DNA of 64,000 nt from Gadus chalcogrammus (Eukaryota > Chordata > Actinopteri > Gadiformes > Gadidae): the NCBI RefSeq assembly GCF_026213295.1, contig NC_079423.1, positions 16,724,096 through 16,788,095 on the forward strand, written 5' to 3'. Position numbers and translations under genes: made by a program. The notes beneath the pieces are model-generated. The model was not told the DNA's origin, searched no databases, and saw only the letters and a program-made list of their open reading frames with translations. This document shows positions 1 to 26,670 of this stretch, piece after piece (position 1 is the stretch's first letter; each line of letters begins with the position of its first letter).

Positions 1-772
1 GGCAGACATCCACAATATTATGATAATATTATTATTAATAATGATATAAACCTCTCCCGGCACTACAGCGGGATAACCTCTGTCTGCCAACCAGATGCAG
101 AAATTACCCTTCAACCTGACCATGGCAGACAGCCAACAGGTTCACGCTGTTCCCCCCATAACCTCCTCCCTCCCCAACTCCCCCAACCCCCAGCCCAGGG
201 TCGAAGGTCAGACGGAGGGAACAGCTGTATCAATATGGCAGCCTGGCAGTGCCCAGGGCTGTGGGCCCACTGAGGACCAGGGAGAGGCCGGCACCATTAG
301 CACAAAACTCATCCATATCCTCCCGACATCCTCTTTCTCTCCCTCCCTCCCTCCCTCCCTCCCCCCTCCCGCCCTCCCTCCCTCACTCCCTCCTATCTGA
401 CTCTGTCTCTCTCTCTCCATCACCCCTGCTGTCATAAGAGACTCCCTCACTCTCTTCTATCTCTCTCTCTTCTCTCTCGGTCTCTCCCCCTCTCTGTCTA
501 TCTTGATCTACCTCTCTCTCTCTTCTACCTCTCTCTCTCTTCTATCTCTCTCTCTCTTCTCTCTCGGTCTATCTTGATCTACCTCTCTTTCTCTTCTATC
601 TCTCTCTCTCGGTCTATCTTGATGTACCTCTCTCTCCTGCGGGTTGATGACCTCTACTTCCCACATGATATCCAGTGCCGTCCCAACACAAGGCAACTCC
701 CATCTCTCTCCAAGGCCCCCTTATCAGTGCTCTCTCTCTCTCCCTCTCTCCCTCTCTCCCTCTCTCTCATCC

Positions 773-807
<35 letters not shown>

Positions 808-2297
808 ACAACATGCTGATGCTCGCTCGGGCCGGCGGCTCCTGCAAAGGGAAGTCGCGCACACGCACGTCCTATCATGCGCGGCAAAACCAGCACAGCG
901 TGGCCACTCTAGCCGTGGACGATAAGCATCTCCTCCACCCCTCCCTCCCCCCCCCTCTATCTCCCCCCTACATCCAGAGCCATGGGATTGCAAATGACGC
1001 TGTCACCTCCGCCGATAAGACACCTGGAAGTGGGGTATAGGAGTGGTGGGCGGGTGAGGTGGGGGTAGTGGAATGGGAGAGAGCAGGTCCGGCGGCGGTT
1101 GCTGTAGCTAGGCGATAGCGCCGGTGAGCGGGGGGGGGGAGAAGACACAGCTGGTGAGATCATGATAGTGCATCTTTAATGGATCCGCTCCAGTTCAAAT
1201 AAAGGAGACATTATCTGCGTGTGTGCATGTTTGTGGGTTATGTGTGTGTGTGTGTGTGTGCGGGGTTGGAGAGAGCAGGGGGTGTATGTACCGAGCGAGG
1301 GATGCGTGTGCTGAAGGTCAAACTTTTCGAGGTGATGAAGAACAGCAGGGTGTTGATTAAGGGGAAGCAGGGGTGGGCGGGGCTTAGCCAGAGCAGCAGG
1401 GGTGGGCGGGGCTTAGGCGGAGCAGAGCTACTGGGGCAGATGCTCCACATTCCATCACACAGGCGGTGGTGTTGGTGGTGGTGGTTAGGGGTGGGGGTGG
1501 TGGTGGTGGTGTGGGGTGGTGGTTATGACCTCGATTCTTCTACTTCTTAAAGAAATACGCTGATTGAAACCACGAGACCCCTTCATATTTCACACAGCGA
1601 AGCCTTAATTGGTCCTAACGAGTCCCCCCCCCCCCCTTCCGGTCACAAGGTAATGACAGGAAGTGGATGGCAGGGGATTCATGCCGGCCAAGAGCCAGGA
1701 AGAGAAACGTGTTGGTGTCGCCACCGTAAACAATATAATTAACTCTTAATGAACCACTCGTCATTACACACATGCTTCCGCACCCACCCAAACACGTGCA
1801 TGCGTAATAGACACACACGCACATGCAAACACACACACACACACACACGCACAAACACACACAAGTAGGCGCACAAAGATTCATTTAGCCTAATCCATGC
1901 TTTATGTTAATGTACAGCTCATTAAAATGTTAGTTAAAAACTCATTAAAATTCACTCGGAGAAGTAATGGCTTCATTACTGTAATACGGTGCAAGCAAGG
2001 AAAGACAAGGAAGGCGAGGCGGGGGAGGGGGTTGAGAGAGGGAGCAGGGCGAACGACAGCTTTCTAATCACTTAATTGTGTCTCAAAACGAAGACATTAG
2101 CATAATAAATAATGACGCGGCGCGCCCTCGGCCTCATCCTCTCCTGTTACGCGCGCGCAGCAATTAGCCCCGCCACAAGTACGCACGCATTCCCGCTTCA
2201 AATGGGTCCTAGGCTCACTCTAGTTCTCACTCTATGTCTATGTGTGTGTTTGTGTGTGTGTTTGTGTGGGTCTGTGTGTGGTCTGTTTCTTTATGGT

Positions 2298-2338
<41 letters not shown>

Positions 2339-2389
2339 GTGTGTGGGGGTCTGTTTCTGGTGGGGGTCTGTGTGTGTGTGTGTGTGTGT

Positions 2390-2436
<47 letters not shown>

Positions 2437-2456
2437 TGTGTGTGTGTGTGTGTGGG

Positions 2457-2487
<31 letters not shown>

Positions 2488-2522
2488 TGTGTGTGTGTGT
2501 GTGCGCGTGTGCGTGCGTGCAG
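1..2522. other. Probable ano8 intron, no exon recognised
   Basis: No coding exon could be recognised on either strand. The stretch holds a pyrimidine-rich CT/CCCT tract (about 340-640 and 725-812), a doubled 28-bp GC-rich unit near 1370-1425, short TG/CA repeats and a long TG tract from about 2236 that runs into the acceptor of the first visible ano8 exon. The family needs roughly 200 N-terminal residues that are not found here, so this is most simply the intron upstream of that exon, with the earlier exons outside the window. Confidence 0.5.
2236..2515 (+). repeat. (TG)n microsatellite
   Basis: About 280 bases of interrupted (TG) ending next to the acceptor of the first visible ano8 exon. 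A matching interrupted (CA) tract follows the exon at 2655-2845. Confidence 0.95.
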
Positions 2523-13725
<11,203 letters not shown>

Positions 13726-16700
13726 GAGGGACCCCGAGGTCCGGGTCCCGTCCGCGTCGGAGCAGCGAGGCGCTTACTGTGAAAAGGAGGAGGAGACACA
13801 CGACCCCCGCGCCGGAACAGGGGCGTGTCCGCGCCCGGGCAGCAGAACCACGACGAGGAGGGAGGGGGCTAGGAGGGAGGAGGCTAGGAGGGAGGAGGCT
13901 AGGAGGGAGGGGACGAGGAGGTAGGGGACAAGGAGGAGGAGAAGGGGAGGAAAGGTGGTTCGGCTGCGGTGGAATGCTTTTATTTTCCTTTTTTTTGGCT
14001 GATGGACAAAAACACACACGAGTCGTCCCGGGAAAAAGACATAAGCCCTGCTGTCATGCCCCCAAACGCACACGAGGAACACACACGCATGCACGCACTC
14101 ACGCGACACACATGCACGCACACACACACACACACACACACACAGAGAGACACGCACGCACATAGACACACTCACATAGACACACACGTCTGCAATACAT
14201 AAAGAAATGCATGAGCTGCGTTTCGGATCTTTTGAAGCCTTTAAAGCGCCGAGAGCTGTACTTCTTGGTTTTCTGGGGGTCAAACATGTTAAGTGTCTCC
14301 GTGGCCCTGCCGCTAGAATACGACCAGAGCGAAGGGAGAACAGGAAGGAAACGCAGGTTAAATCAGCTAACACTGAGCACTGCTAGCTCAAATTAAACCG
14401 ACTATAATTAGATAATATCAGTCTCATTTTTAACTTTGAGGGAATCCTGGACCCTTCACTTTTATACTCAAGTGTAAATTTAGGACAAGCAATATCAATC
14501 TGCGTTTTAATCCCAAACTGTTCTGCAAAATTAGATCAATCATCACACAAACCCCCAAAACCATAACACGGTGGCTTTTTAAACCACTCTTTAGGAGTTC
14601 TAGTTTATTTTGAAGGTACTAGCTTTCTCAACAGCATCACATCCCAGCATCACAAACCCTCATTCATATCAAGAGGCAATATCAGAGTCCTTCTGACGGG
14701 GCTGGGGAGAGAAACCGCTTCCTAGAGAACTCTGTCGTTTCAAATCAATACGCAGAAGGATACGGGGGGAGGGAGGGGGGGGGTCGAGGCTGGGAAGATT
14801 TCCTCATCAGGGCCTGTGGGCGTGGCTTTGAGTGAAACCTTCCAATGAAGGTGTGTGTTTGTTTGTATGTACGGGGGGGGGGGTAACATTTGCACTAAAT
14901 CCAAACACCCTGCTCAGTAGAACCCCATCTTTCTGCGTGGGGGGGGGGGGGGGGCTCATAGCATTATGCAAGAGTTTCTTTAAACCGTCATTACACAGAC
15001 AATGCTGTTGTTGTCAAAGCAGTTTTTTATTTTGTTACTTTATGATTGTAGCTCTGTTTTAATTTGAACTACATTTTTATACATACCGTTTCCTGTATTC
15101 CTTGCAATGTATGGGGTTACTTTCTCTCTTTTTTTTTTACCAAAACAGTGCTTTTTTTATATTTGTTTCAGTAAAGTGAACTATACAGAATAATGTGTTC
15201 ATGTCATTGGATATAAATGCGGTATATGAACTATCATTTAGTCACTACCTTACCACTATTTCGGTTCCGTAGTGTCTCCAGCAGGGGGGGCAATAGAGCT
15301 GCAAATGAATCGTTGCCCAGCGAAATGTTTCGTCCAATCAGTTGATGGGGTTTAAGAAGTGTAAAACCCCAGCGTCTCTATGAATGAAATGCAGTGGTGA
15401 GGGGACACACAAACACATACACACACAGTCACACACACAAACACAGAGGGCCTGTTGCACTGCAAAGTTTAGCAACGGAAATGTAAACTATGCATCTCCT
15501 GACCCTCGCCTCTGACAGACTTCTTTGCAATAACACGGTTGTTGTGGGGGACTTCACGGCCCTACTCATGTCTAGGTTAGCGGTCGCCTGTTTCTCTACG
15601 ATGCCTAGTTGCAGTACCTGTATCGATGTGTTCCCTCGATGGTTTCCATCTGTGTTACTGGTTGGTCATCATTTGAGAAGGCACAGACCTATGGTTCAAA
15701 AGATGAGGGAAAGCCCTTGACTTAACATCCAGCTGCATAAACATTCACCCATCTTTCCCCCTCTGTTTCTTAATGGGGGCTATGGGGAACACAGAGGCAA
15801 TCAACATGTTCTGCTCCAATACACTCCCTTCCTCTATCAGATGTTTGTCTCTTCAGCTTTGCAGCCAAACTTTACAATATCGAAGTTGTCTAACATCTTT
15901 TAACACAGTGAGGCAAAACCATTTTTCAATGCAATAAGGGAAAAAATGGCTTTTCGTTTATCGTCTTGTTTTTCCACATTTGAAAGTCATTGTCATGATT
16001 GTATATTGGGTAGAGCGAGCGCCTCTCCTTTTCCACCTCCCTGTCATGTAGGACCCATCTCCCTGATCACAGACGGCCCAGTGTGACTGTCCTCCGCTGA
16101 GCTTAGGACTTTGAGCAGGACTTGTCAATAACATCGTTCATTCCTACAGCTTTCGCCCTCTTCGGTTAGGTTACAATGTGATCATTGTTATTCCGACGGG
16201 GATGATTGACCTAAGACGTGAGGAAGAGTGCTAATTAGCGTTCTCAGTCACTGTCTCGGTGCTCTAACGCGTGATCCTACTCCCATCACAAAAACATAAC
16301 GTTCAAAAGCTAGTTTAGACTAAACTGACACCGCCAAACCCCCCTAACACTCGCTACTCTGCAGAGGTCTCTGTGTCGACGGCTGAGAACCACCGTGAGT
16401 GGCCGTCCCCGGATTCAATATCAGCTGTTTCTGTTTCTGTTTTCTGATCGTTTCTGTGTGTAACCACGGTGTACGCGCTCCGTTTACCTTTGGAGCCGGT
16501 GGGGTGGAGGCGGTGGGTGGGGGTCCCGGGAGCCTGGTTGGTGGGACGCGGTCCACGGCGGTTGTGTGGCCGTTGGAGCTGAAGACGTCCGCGCGTGAAA
16601 GCAGCGCTTACGGAAAACCTATCATATGCTCTTCCAATGTACCACTGTACAAAAAAAAACTTTTCAAGATATGATTCTGGGAAATTGGATTATTTATTTC

Positions 16701-16745
16701 TGTTAATTTATTTTGTCATATTTTTGTAAGACATGAGAAATAGAT

Positions 16746-16751
16746 AATAAA
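16746..16751 (+). promoter_or_regulatory. Candidate ano8 polyadenylation signal
   Basis: AATAAA in an A/T-rich context about 3.0 kb after the ano8 stop, with T-rich and TG-rich sequence downstream. Assignment to ano8 is inference from orientation. Confidence 0.35.
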
Positions 16752-17131
16752 ATAATTTCAAAATGTATGACTTTAAAAGATTGTTCTATCCCTTGCAAAT
16801 ATGGACACTTTCTCTATCATGGAAGGAAGTTAAATCTCAGGAAAGTTTCCAAACCTTCCATTAAGACGTATGGGAAATGTATAACTGGTTTTCAATCATT
16901 CAGTGGCCATTGGCATAGGCCTACGTTGTAGATTGTGTGCTTTAATGATTTGTCTATTCCTGAACTTGATTCTACTTGAACTTGATGGTAACAAGATGCT
17001 AAATACTAACCTGGGATTTATTCTGTCTGAACAAGGTTATTAATATTTAATTTGAGATATTGTATCTATAAAGTCGGATTTGTATTGTACATCAAGTTAT
17101 ATGTGGAAAAACGCATTCATTATAACAATTA

Positions 17132-17296
17132 CATCATCGTAGGCGAATCACCGGTGTCGCTCGAGTCGTAATACCGTAATTACCGTAATGCGTGTCCCTC
17201 AAAGCACAAATTATGAGTCTGCTCTTCACGCACCGTGGCACATATGAGCAGACCATAATTAGTGTTTTGAGCGACACGGGTTTATTATACGATGAT
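17132..17296. repeat. Inverted repeat (small MITE-like hairpin)
   Basis: The stretch starts CATCATCGTA and ends TACGATGATG. Internal arms of about 32 bases (17192-17224 and 17243-17276, both with a CAAA..AATTATG..TCTGCTC core) pair with few mismatches. A GTGTCGCTC segment near the left end is a partial second copy of the arm. Confidence 0.5.
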
Positions 17297-17828
17297 GCGT
17301 CAAAGAAAAGGGGAAAATCGCTCTTTAACTCTGGTCTTAAGTGGTAATTCTTCAGGCCAATTCTTAATTCATAGTAATTTGCAAAGTACTTGGGTAAATT
17401 GATTCGGCTATTAACACACACACAACCAGGGGCTATTCTCACCACAGTATCACCACACGCCTCCCTCCTACTCAGACTGTGTAGAAGCAGTGGCACTCCG
17501 TGGGTACCTTCAACTTCGGCGCGATAAGGAGGATTCAGTAGTGGTAGGAGAACGCGGTCTAAGATCAGTACAAGAGTTACCTGTCCACACGTGATGGAGG
17601 AATGTCAGCTGGACGACCTGCGGGTTATCCCGGCATTAAAGTATTCAACATATTTGCGAAAAACACATTTGATAATGACTTTGAACCAAAACATCCGCTA
17701 AGATCTTAAAATTAAAAAAAATCATAATTTCCAAGCTCAACTTTCCATGGAACTTTCTGCCCCTTTGCAACTAACTGTAGATAAGGCAAATAATAAATAC
17801 ATGACCATGAAATGAATTTCAATCCATA

Positions 17829-17834
17829 TTTATT
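17829..17834 (-). promoter_or_regulatory. Candidate dda1 polyadenylation signal
   Basis: TTTATT on the plus strand is AATAAA on the dda1 strand, about 1.9 kb after its stop. It is a candidate only; nearer alternatives were not ruled out. Confidence 0.25.
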
Positions 17835-19773
17835 GCAGCAAAGCTAAAAGGAATACGTCCATTCCTAGTAAATAACATGAGGCACAGCCTAAGGAGTCGC
17901 AGAACAGTCTAACGAAGAAGCAGAAGCCCGACATGGTTCTAGGCTTTAGGATCAGACACGTGTTTATATTGCATGGTTAGGAGGAAGATGAGAAACCACG
18001 GAGCCGACCCACATCGCAGCGTCTACGGCTGTAAGACCGGAGAGGTGGCGTCGCAGTTCATTTGCTGGGCAGTGTTAATTCGATTAGAAAAAGAGGGGTT
18101 GTACCGTCTGTTTGTGGCATCAATTGGTGCACTCAAATGCACAAATGCTTCATTTGTGTACTCCAGGGCGATTCCTATAATTGTAATACCCTTAAACACC
18201 CGGGATCCGTCTACTGTAAACCTCACCCTGCCAGCTCAGTCTCTGCCTGCCAACAGATGGGGCATCTGCATCAGCCTCTTTGATTAACCGTGGCATGTAT
18301 ACAGATGTGTGTAATCACTGTGTACCCGCCCTGTCGGAAGAGCAGAGTAGAGAATGGCAGCAGACAGCCGTCATAAGACCCTGGCCGGGGGAACGGCCCG
18401 TTACAAAACCTTTGAAAAGACTTGCCGGTAACAAAACACAAAGCGTTGCCAGAAATGTCCACGGGCATGAAACGTTTGACATCGAAGGCAGAAACAATGT
18501 TGTTTAACTTGAGAAACTACTTCTGGCTCTGGCCCTTATTCATCTGTCCTCATGACTCCGCCCTCCCCATCTACACTCTGACCCTAACATGGGTTCTTAA
18601 GTCTCAACCACCTGTGCAGTGCCTCATTGTGCAATCAGAGATTCAGATTCAGCGTCACTGTAACTTTAATGCTAAAAGAAAACGGGTGAAGAACTGAATC
18701 TGTTAGACCACACACCTTTTGGAGGAACCTTGGCCCATCCCCACTTGTGTTAAGACATGAGCTAAAAGGGGGCTAGCTCCAGAATTCCTCCAAAATCCCA
18801 AAACAAAACATTGACCAAAGGAAAACGTAGATGCATATTTTATATTCCAAGTTTAAAATAATAAAACGCAAACGAGCAATCTCCAATGTTACGTGCCGTT
18901 CTTCACAGTGCAATCTTGGGTCTTTTATATTGAATGGTAAGGATATATGTGGCAGTGCCCCCTCCCTCCACAAGGTGGGGCACCAGGGCTGGCAGGAAGC
19001 TCAGAGCCAAACACCAATAGCCTCAATCAGATGAAAGAATTAAAACACCACAATTCAAAAAATCTCGACGGACTCTTTCCAGTAATGTTTGACAGTATAG
19101 GTTTTGCTATCCAGCACTGGAGGTTTTTAATTACAGTGTTAATTCTGAAGTTAACTGGGGGTCGAGTCTGTCCCTCACGGTTCCAGATGCTTTCAGCATT
19201 TCCTTCCACTTGATACATACTTACATAGTTACAACTCATGCAGGCAAACCACTGCACATACGACATTTACAAAGAATAAAAAAAAAAAACGACGCAAAAA
19301 CCAGCAAAGCCGTGAAGAGCTCTGCTGGTTAAGAGCTGGTCAGGGGTTCACCGGACATCCCCACGTTGCACTGTACACGTCATGTCACACAATCGGCTCA
19401 TTCGTAAGACTTCTTTTGAACTATTAGAAGGGGGCGATATCAATTTGGATCGTTTCTAATTCGGTGAATGGTTAAACCACTGGTCGAGCACTCGGTGCCT
19501 AATGGTTACGGCGTCAGCGTCCTCCTTGGGTTAAGGCGTTCACACACACCGTAGTCCTGTTCACCACCATCATCATCATCAGACCGGGACGAGTATCAAT
19601 GAGCCCACGTCCACCGAGTGGGCGGAGCCTAGCTCTAGCACGGGACGGCTCCATGCTGGGACATGTACACCGCAAATACAGAAACAACAGCGCTAAACCG
19701 GGGACCAGTCGTCATTTATGTAGGCTATGCCCTGTAGACAGACGAACAAACACACAGTCACACACACACACAC

Positions 19774-22416
<2,643 letters not shown>

Positions 22417-22896
22417 GGCCCTGGGAAGGAGTGATGACGCACTATCCCCGGCGTGTGTGGCGGCTGGTCCCGTGTGTCTGCTGCTGTGTCGGTCGTGATA
22501 GTAGCAAGCGGTGTGTGCGGCTAGCCGAGGTAGCCCGGGTCCTAGCCGAGGGGGCTGTTCACGGAGGTCCTTTGGCGGAACAAAACGATACACCTCAAGT
22601 GCACATCGCTCCTTTCATCCATTCGGTCCTCGAATCGATCAAACCGTTATCCCCCCGTGGCTGAATGTGTTCTACATGGGTCACAATGTGAGTTAGCTGG
22701 TGGTTAGCACTGGACTGGGCTACTCCGGCTAGCCTAGCATGATGGCTGGATGGTGGCGACGCTTTCTGAAGCCACACCCCCTCGAGTGTTGATTGGCTGT
22801 TGCAACCACGTGGTGTAGGGTGCATCCAATCCGATCTCATTTGACCAGTGAAGGATAACTGGTTGATCAGAAACATAATAAACGAACTTTTTGAAT
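22417..22896. promoter_or_regulatory. Probable dda1 5' UTR and promoter stretch
   Basis: GC-rich, CpG-containing sequence surrounds the dda1 start and extends to about 22640. No TATA box was identified. Assignment is by position only. Confidence 0.35.
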
Positions 22897-22973
22897 AATA
22901 AAGGGTTACACCATGTTACAAAACATAATTGTTGTTTTTTATTGGTCGTCATGAAAAAAAACATAAGGGGTAA

Positions 22974-23518
22974 GGCCGCGTTCACATCTAGCGTTTTTTT
23001 TTAAATCTGCCAGCGCTTGTTTTACATTATATCCCTATGGAGCAGAGCGTTTCTGGAAAAAGTCACGGACGCTTTTTTAAACGTCTCTCCCAGCGTTTTT
23101 TTCTGCCATACGGAGCGTTGAAAAAAGTTCAACTTTCTGGAAGAAAGCGACCGACGTCAGGCGTCTTTTGGGCAACTGACCAATCACAAGCGGAACATTG
23201 ACACTTCGTCACGAAGGAAACTCTCAACTGTCAAAACAAGAAACAATGGCGGACAAATCACTCGGGAAAGGGCCGGTTGAGCAATTAATAGTTTTAATCA
23301 CAGAATATTTCGAGATCTACGACATGCCTAATGGGCTCTAGCCTGGATACGTAGTAGGCGAGTAACGTCGGGTCTAGAATGGGTTCACTGCTAGGCGATA
23401 GAAAAAAAATGCTCTCGGCGCTTTTAGGACAAAATACGCTGCCAGCTTTTTTTTTGGTTGAAAAAACAGTCGGCTCAACTTTTTCCTATTGCAAAAAATG
23501 CTAAATGTGAACACGGCC
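22974..23518 (+). mobile_element. PIF/Harbinger-like non-autonomous element
   Basis: The ends GGCCGCGTTCACATCTAGCG and, inverted, GGCCGTGTTCACATTTAGCA form imperfect terminal repeats. It is flanked by TAA on both sides (22971-22973 and 23519-23521), the 3-bp TWA target preference of PIF/Harbinger. It split one unit of the 47-bp satellite. It keeps a 31-codon reading frame at 23246-23341 (see that entry) but no transposase. Confidence 0.75.
23246..23341 (+). pseudogene. Relic start of a MADF/Myb-like Harbinger accessory gene
   Basis: An ATG in good context (AAACAATGG) opens 31 codons before TAG. The text includes VEQLIVLITEYFEIYDM, which resembles the first helix of MADF/Myb-SANT-like domains, where a hydrophobic LI..(V/I)..YPxLYD pattern is usual. 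Harbinger elements encode such a DNA-binding protein beside the transposase. The match is short, so this is a family-level guess. Confidence 0.4.
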
Positions 23519-24361
23519 TAACACTGTTGTTTTTCATTGGTCGTCATGAAAAAAAACATAAGGGGTAACATTGTTGTTTTTTATTGGTCGTCATGAAAAA
23601 AAACATAAGGGGTAACACTGTTGTTTTTTATTGGTCGTCATGAAAAAAAACATAAGGGGTAACACTGTTGTTTTTTATTGATCGTTATGAAAAAAAACAT
23701 AAGGGGTAACACTGTTGTTTTTTATTGGTCGTCATGAAAAAAAACATAATACTGTTGTTTTTTATTGGTCGTCATGAAAAAAAACATAAAGGTTAACACT
23801 GTTGTCTTTGTCAAATAAAATATACCACTGGAGACTCAATTTCTGTGGAAAACATATTATCTTTAATTTTAAACGTGATGCTATTGCATATCATATATGT
23901 CATATATGACCTCAGACATATATAACTTCGATATCTCAGTGGGAAGTGGAGAGAGCTGTGATCTTTCCTCCTGGAGACCGGGGTTACACTGTCGATATTT
24001 ATCAAATAAAACATAGGGGGTGATACTGTTGTTTTTCTTTGGTCGTCATGAAAAAAAACATAAGGGGTAACACTGTCGTTTTTATCAAATGAAACATAAG
24101 GGGTAACACTGTTGTTTTTTTATTGGTCGTCATGAAAAAAAACATAAGGGGTAACACTGTTGTTTTTTATTGGTCGTCATGAAAGAAACCTAAGGGGTAA
24201 CACTGTTGTTTTTTATTGATCGTTATGAAAAAAAACATAAAGGGTAACACTGTTGTTTTTTATTGGTCGTCATGAAAAAAACCATAAGGGAAATAATAGA
24301 AATACACAGATACATTTTAATGTCATTTATATCCTCTTTATTGATGATTGATTATTGTGTA

Positions 24362-24585
24362 ATGTCATCGCCTCGGTGGTGCAGTGGAGTGCACTCTGCC
24401 TAACCCACTGGAGACTCAATTTCTGTGGAAAACATAATATCTTTAATTTTAAACGTAATGCTATTGCATATCATATATGTCATATATAACCTCAGACATT
24501 ATTAATTTAGATATCTCAGTGGGAAGTGGAGAGAGCTGTGATCGTTCCTGCTGGAGACCGGGGTTCAAGTCCGGTTGATGTCATC
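24362..24585 (+). repeat. tRNA-like insert in the satellite
   Basis: Holds TGGTGCAGTGG (A-box-like) and GGTTCAAGTCC (B-box-like) about 180 bases apart, with a segment between them (ACTGGAGACTCAATTTCTG to GGAGACCGGGGTT) that also occurs at 23826-23985 without the A-box part. The spacing is too long for a tRNA gene; it looks like a tRNA-derived module with an insertion. Confidence 0.4.
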
Positions 24586-26670
24586 TGTTGGAATACTCTT
24601 ATCTCTATTTCATGCGAATTATAAAGTCAAGTATAACCTTTGTGATGACTATTTCCAGTGTCTTGATGGTGCATTGATAAGTTCGGAGGTTAACACTCTA
24701 AATAGCTCAGGTTCGGATCCCCGCAAAAACGTTGACAGGGGTACCACTATCGTAACGTATTGGTCAACATGGAAAAAACATGAGGGGTTACACTGTCGAT
24801 ATTTATCAAATAAAACATAGGGGGTGACACTGTTTTTTTCTTTGGTCGTCATGAAAAAAAACATAAGGGGTAACACTGTCGTTTTTATCAAATGAAACAT
24901 AAGGGGTAACACTGTTGTTTTTTTATTGGTCGTCATGAATAAAAACATAAGGGGTAATACTGTTGTTTTTTATTGGTCGTCATGAAAAAAAACATACGGG
25001 GTAACACTGTTGTTTTTTATTGGTCGTCATGAAAAAAAATATAAGGGGTAACACTGTCGTATTTTATTGGTCGTAATGAAAAAAAACATATTAAAAAAAA
25101 GAAGAAAATTGTCCTTCTCAAATAAAATATAAGGGGTATCACTGTTGTTTTTCATCAGTAATCATGGGAAAAAAACATAAGAGGTAACACTGTCGATATT
25201 TATCAAATAAAACATTGGGGGTAACACTGTTGTTTTTCTTTGGTCGTCAAGAAAAAAAACATAAGGGGTAACACTGTTGTTTTTTATTGGTCGTCATGAA
25301 AAAAAACATAAAGGGTAACACTGTTGTTTTTTATTGGTCGTCATGAAAAAAAACATAAGGGGTAACACTGTTGTTTTTTATTGGTCATCATGAAGAAAAC
25401 GTAATGGTTAACACTGTTGTTTTTTATTGGTCGTCATGAAAAAAAACATAAGGGGTAACACTGTCATTTTTTATTGGTCATCATGAAGAAAACATAATGG
25501 TTAACACTGTCGATATTTATCAATTAAAACATAGGGGGTAACACTGTCGTTTTTATCAAATGAAACATGAGGGGTAACACTGTCGTATTTTATTGGTCGT
25601 AATGAAAAAAAACATATTAAAAAAAAGAAGAAAATTGTCCTTCTCAAATAAAATATAAGGGGTATCACTGTTGTTTTTCATCAGTAATCATGGGAAAAAA
25701 ACATAAGGGGTAACACTGTCGATATTTATCAAATAAAACATTGGGGGTAACACTGTTGTTTTTCTTTGGTCGTCAAGAAAAAAAACATAAGGGGTAACAC
25801 TGTTGTTTTTTATTGGTCGTCATGAAAAAAAACATAAGGGTTAACACTGTTGTATTTTATTGGTCGTTATCAAAAAAAAACACAAGGGGTAACACTGTCG
25901 TTTTTTATTGGTCGTCATGAAAAAAAACATAAGAGGTAACACTGTTGTTTTTTATTGGTCGTCATGAAAAAAACCACAAGGGGTAACACTGTCGTTTTTT
26001 ATTGGTCGTCATGAAAAAAACATAAGGGGTAACACTGTTGTTTTTTATTGGTCGTCATGAAAAAAAACATAAGGGGTAACACTGTTGTTTTTTATTGGTC
26101 GTCATGAAAAAAAACATAAGGGGTAACACTGTCATTTTTTATTGGTCGTCATGAAAAAAACATAATGGTTAACACTGTCGATATTTATCAATTAAAACAT
26201 AGGGGGTAACACTGTCGTTTTTATCAAATGAAACATGAGGGGTGACACTGTCGTTTTTCTTTGGTCGTCATGAAAAAAACCATAAGGGGTAACACTGTCG
26301 TTTTTTATTGGTCGTCATGAAAAAAAACATAAGGGGTAACACTGTTGTTCTTTATTGGTCGTCATGAAAAAAACATAAGGGGTAACACTGTTGTTTTTTA
26401 TTGGTCGTCATGAAAAAAAATAAAAGGGGTAACACTGTGGTTTTTTATTGGTCGTCATGAAAAAAAACATAAGGGGTAACACTGTCATTTTTTATTGGTC
26501 GTCATGAAAAAAACATAATGGTTAACACTGTCGATATTTATCAATTAAAACATAGGGGGTAACACTGTCGTTTTTATCAAATGAAACATGAGGGGTGACA
26601 CTGTCGTTTTTCTTTGGTCGTCATGAAAAAAAACATAAGGGGTAACACTGTTGTTTTTTATTGGTTCTCA

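Larger units (their letters stand above)
13726..19773. other. ano8 3' UTR and ano8-dda1 intergenic stretch
   Basis: No coding exon recognised. Contents: GGAGG-rich repeats at 13855-13945, (CA)n near 14115-14145, poly-G runs at about 14873 and 14939, an A/T-rich segment ending in a canonical AATAAA at 16746, an inverted repeat at 17132-17296, and sequence that is probably dda1 3' UTR (dda1 runs toward this stretch from the right). Both flanking genes end into this interval. Confidence 0.5.
22897..26670. repeat. 47-bp satellite array with higher-order variants
   Basis: Tandem units of about 47 bases read AACACTGTTG, a T-run, ATTGGTCGTCATG, an A-run, CATAAGGGGT. Shorter variants of 36-37 bases (with GTCGTTTTTATCAAATG or GTCGATATTTATCAA) recur in the same order, giving a higher-order pattern; for example the segments around 25060-25290 and 25570-25800 are near-identical. 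The array is interrupted by a Harbinger-like element (22974-23518) and by two related inserts (about 23826-23985 and 24295-24790). Confidence 0.9.

Noticed and set aside
22897..26670. CRISPR-like repeat-spacer pattern
   Set aside because: The units are contiguous and spacers are not unique; the host is an animal. It is a satellite.
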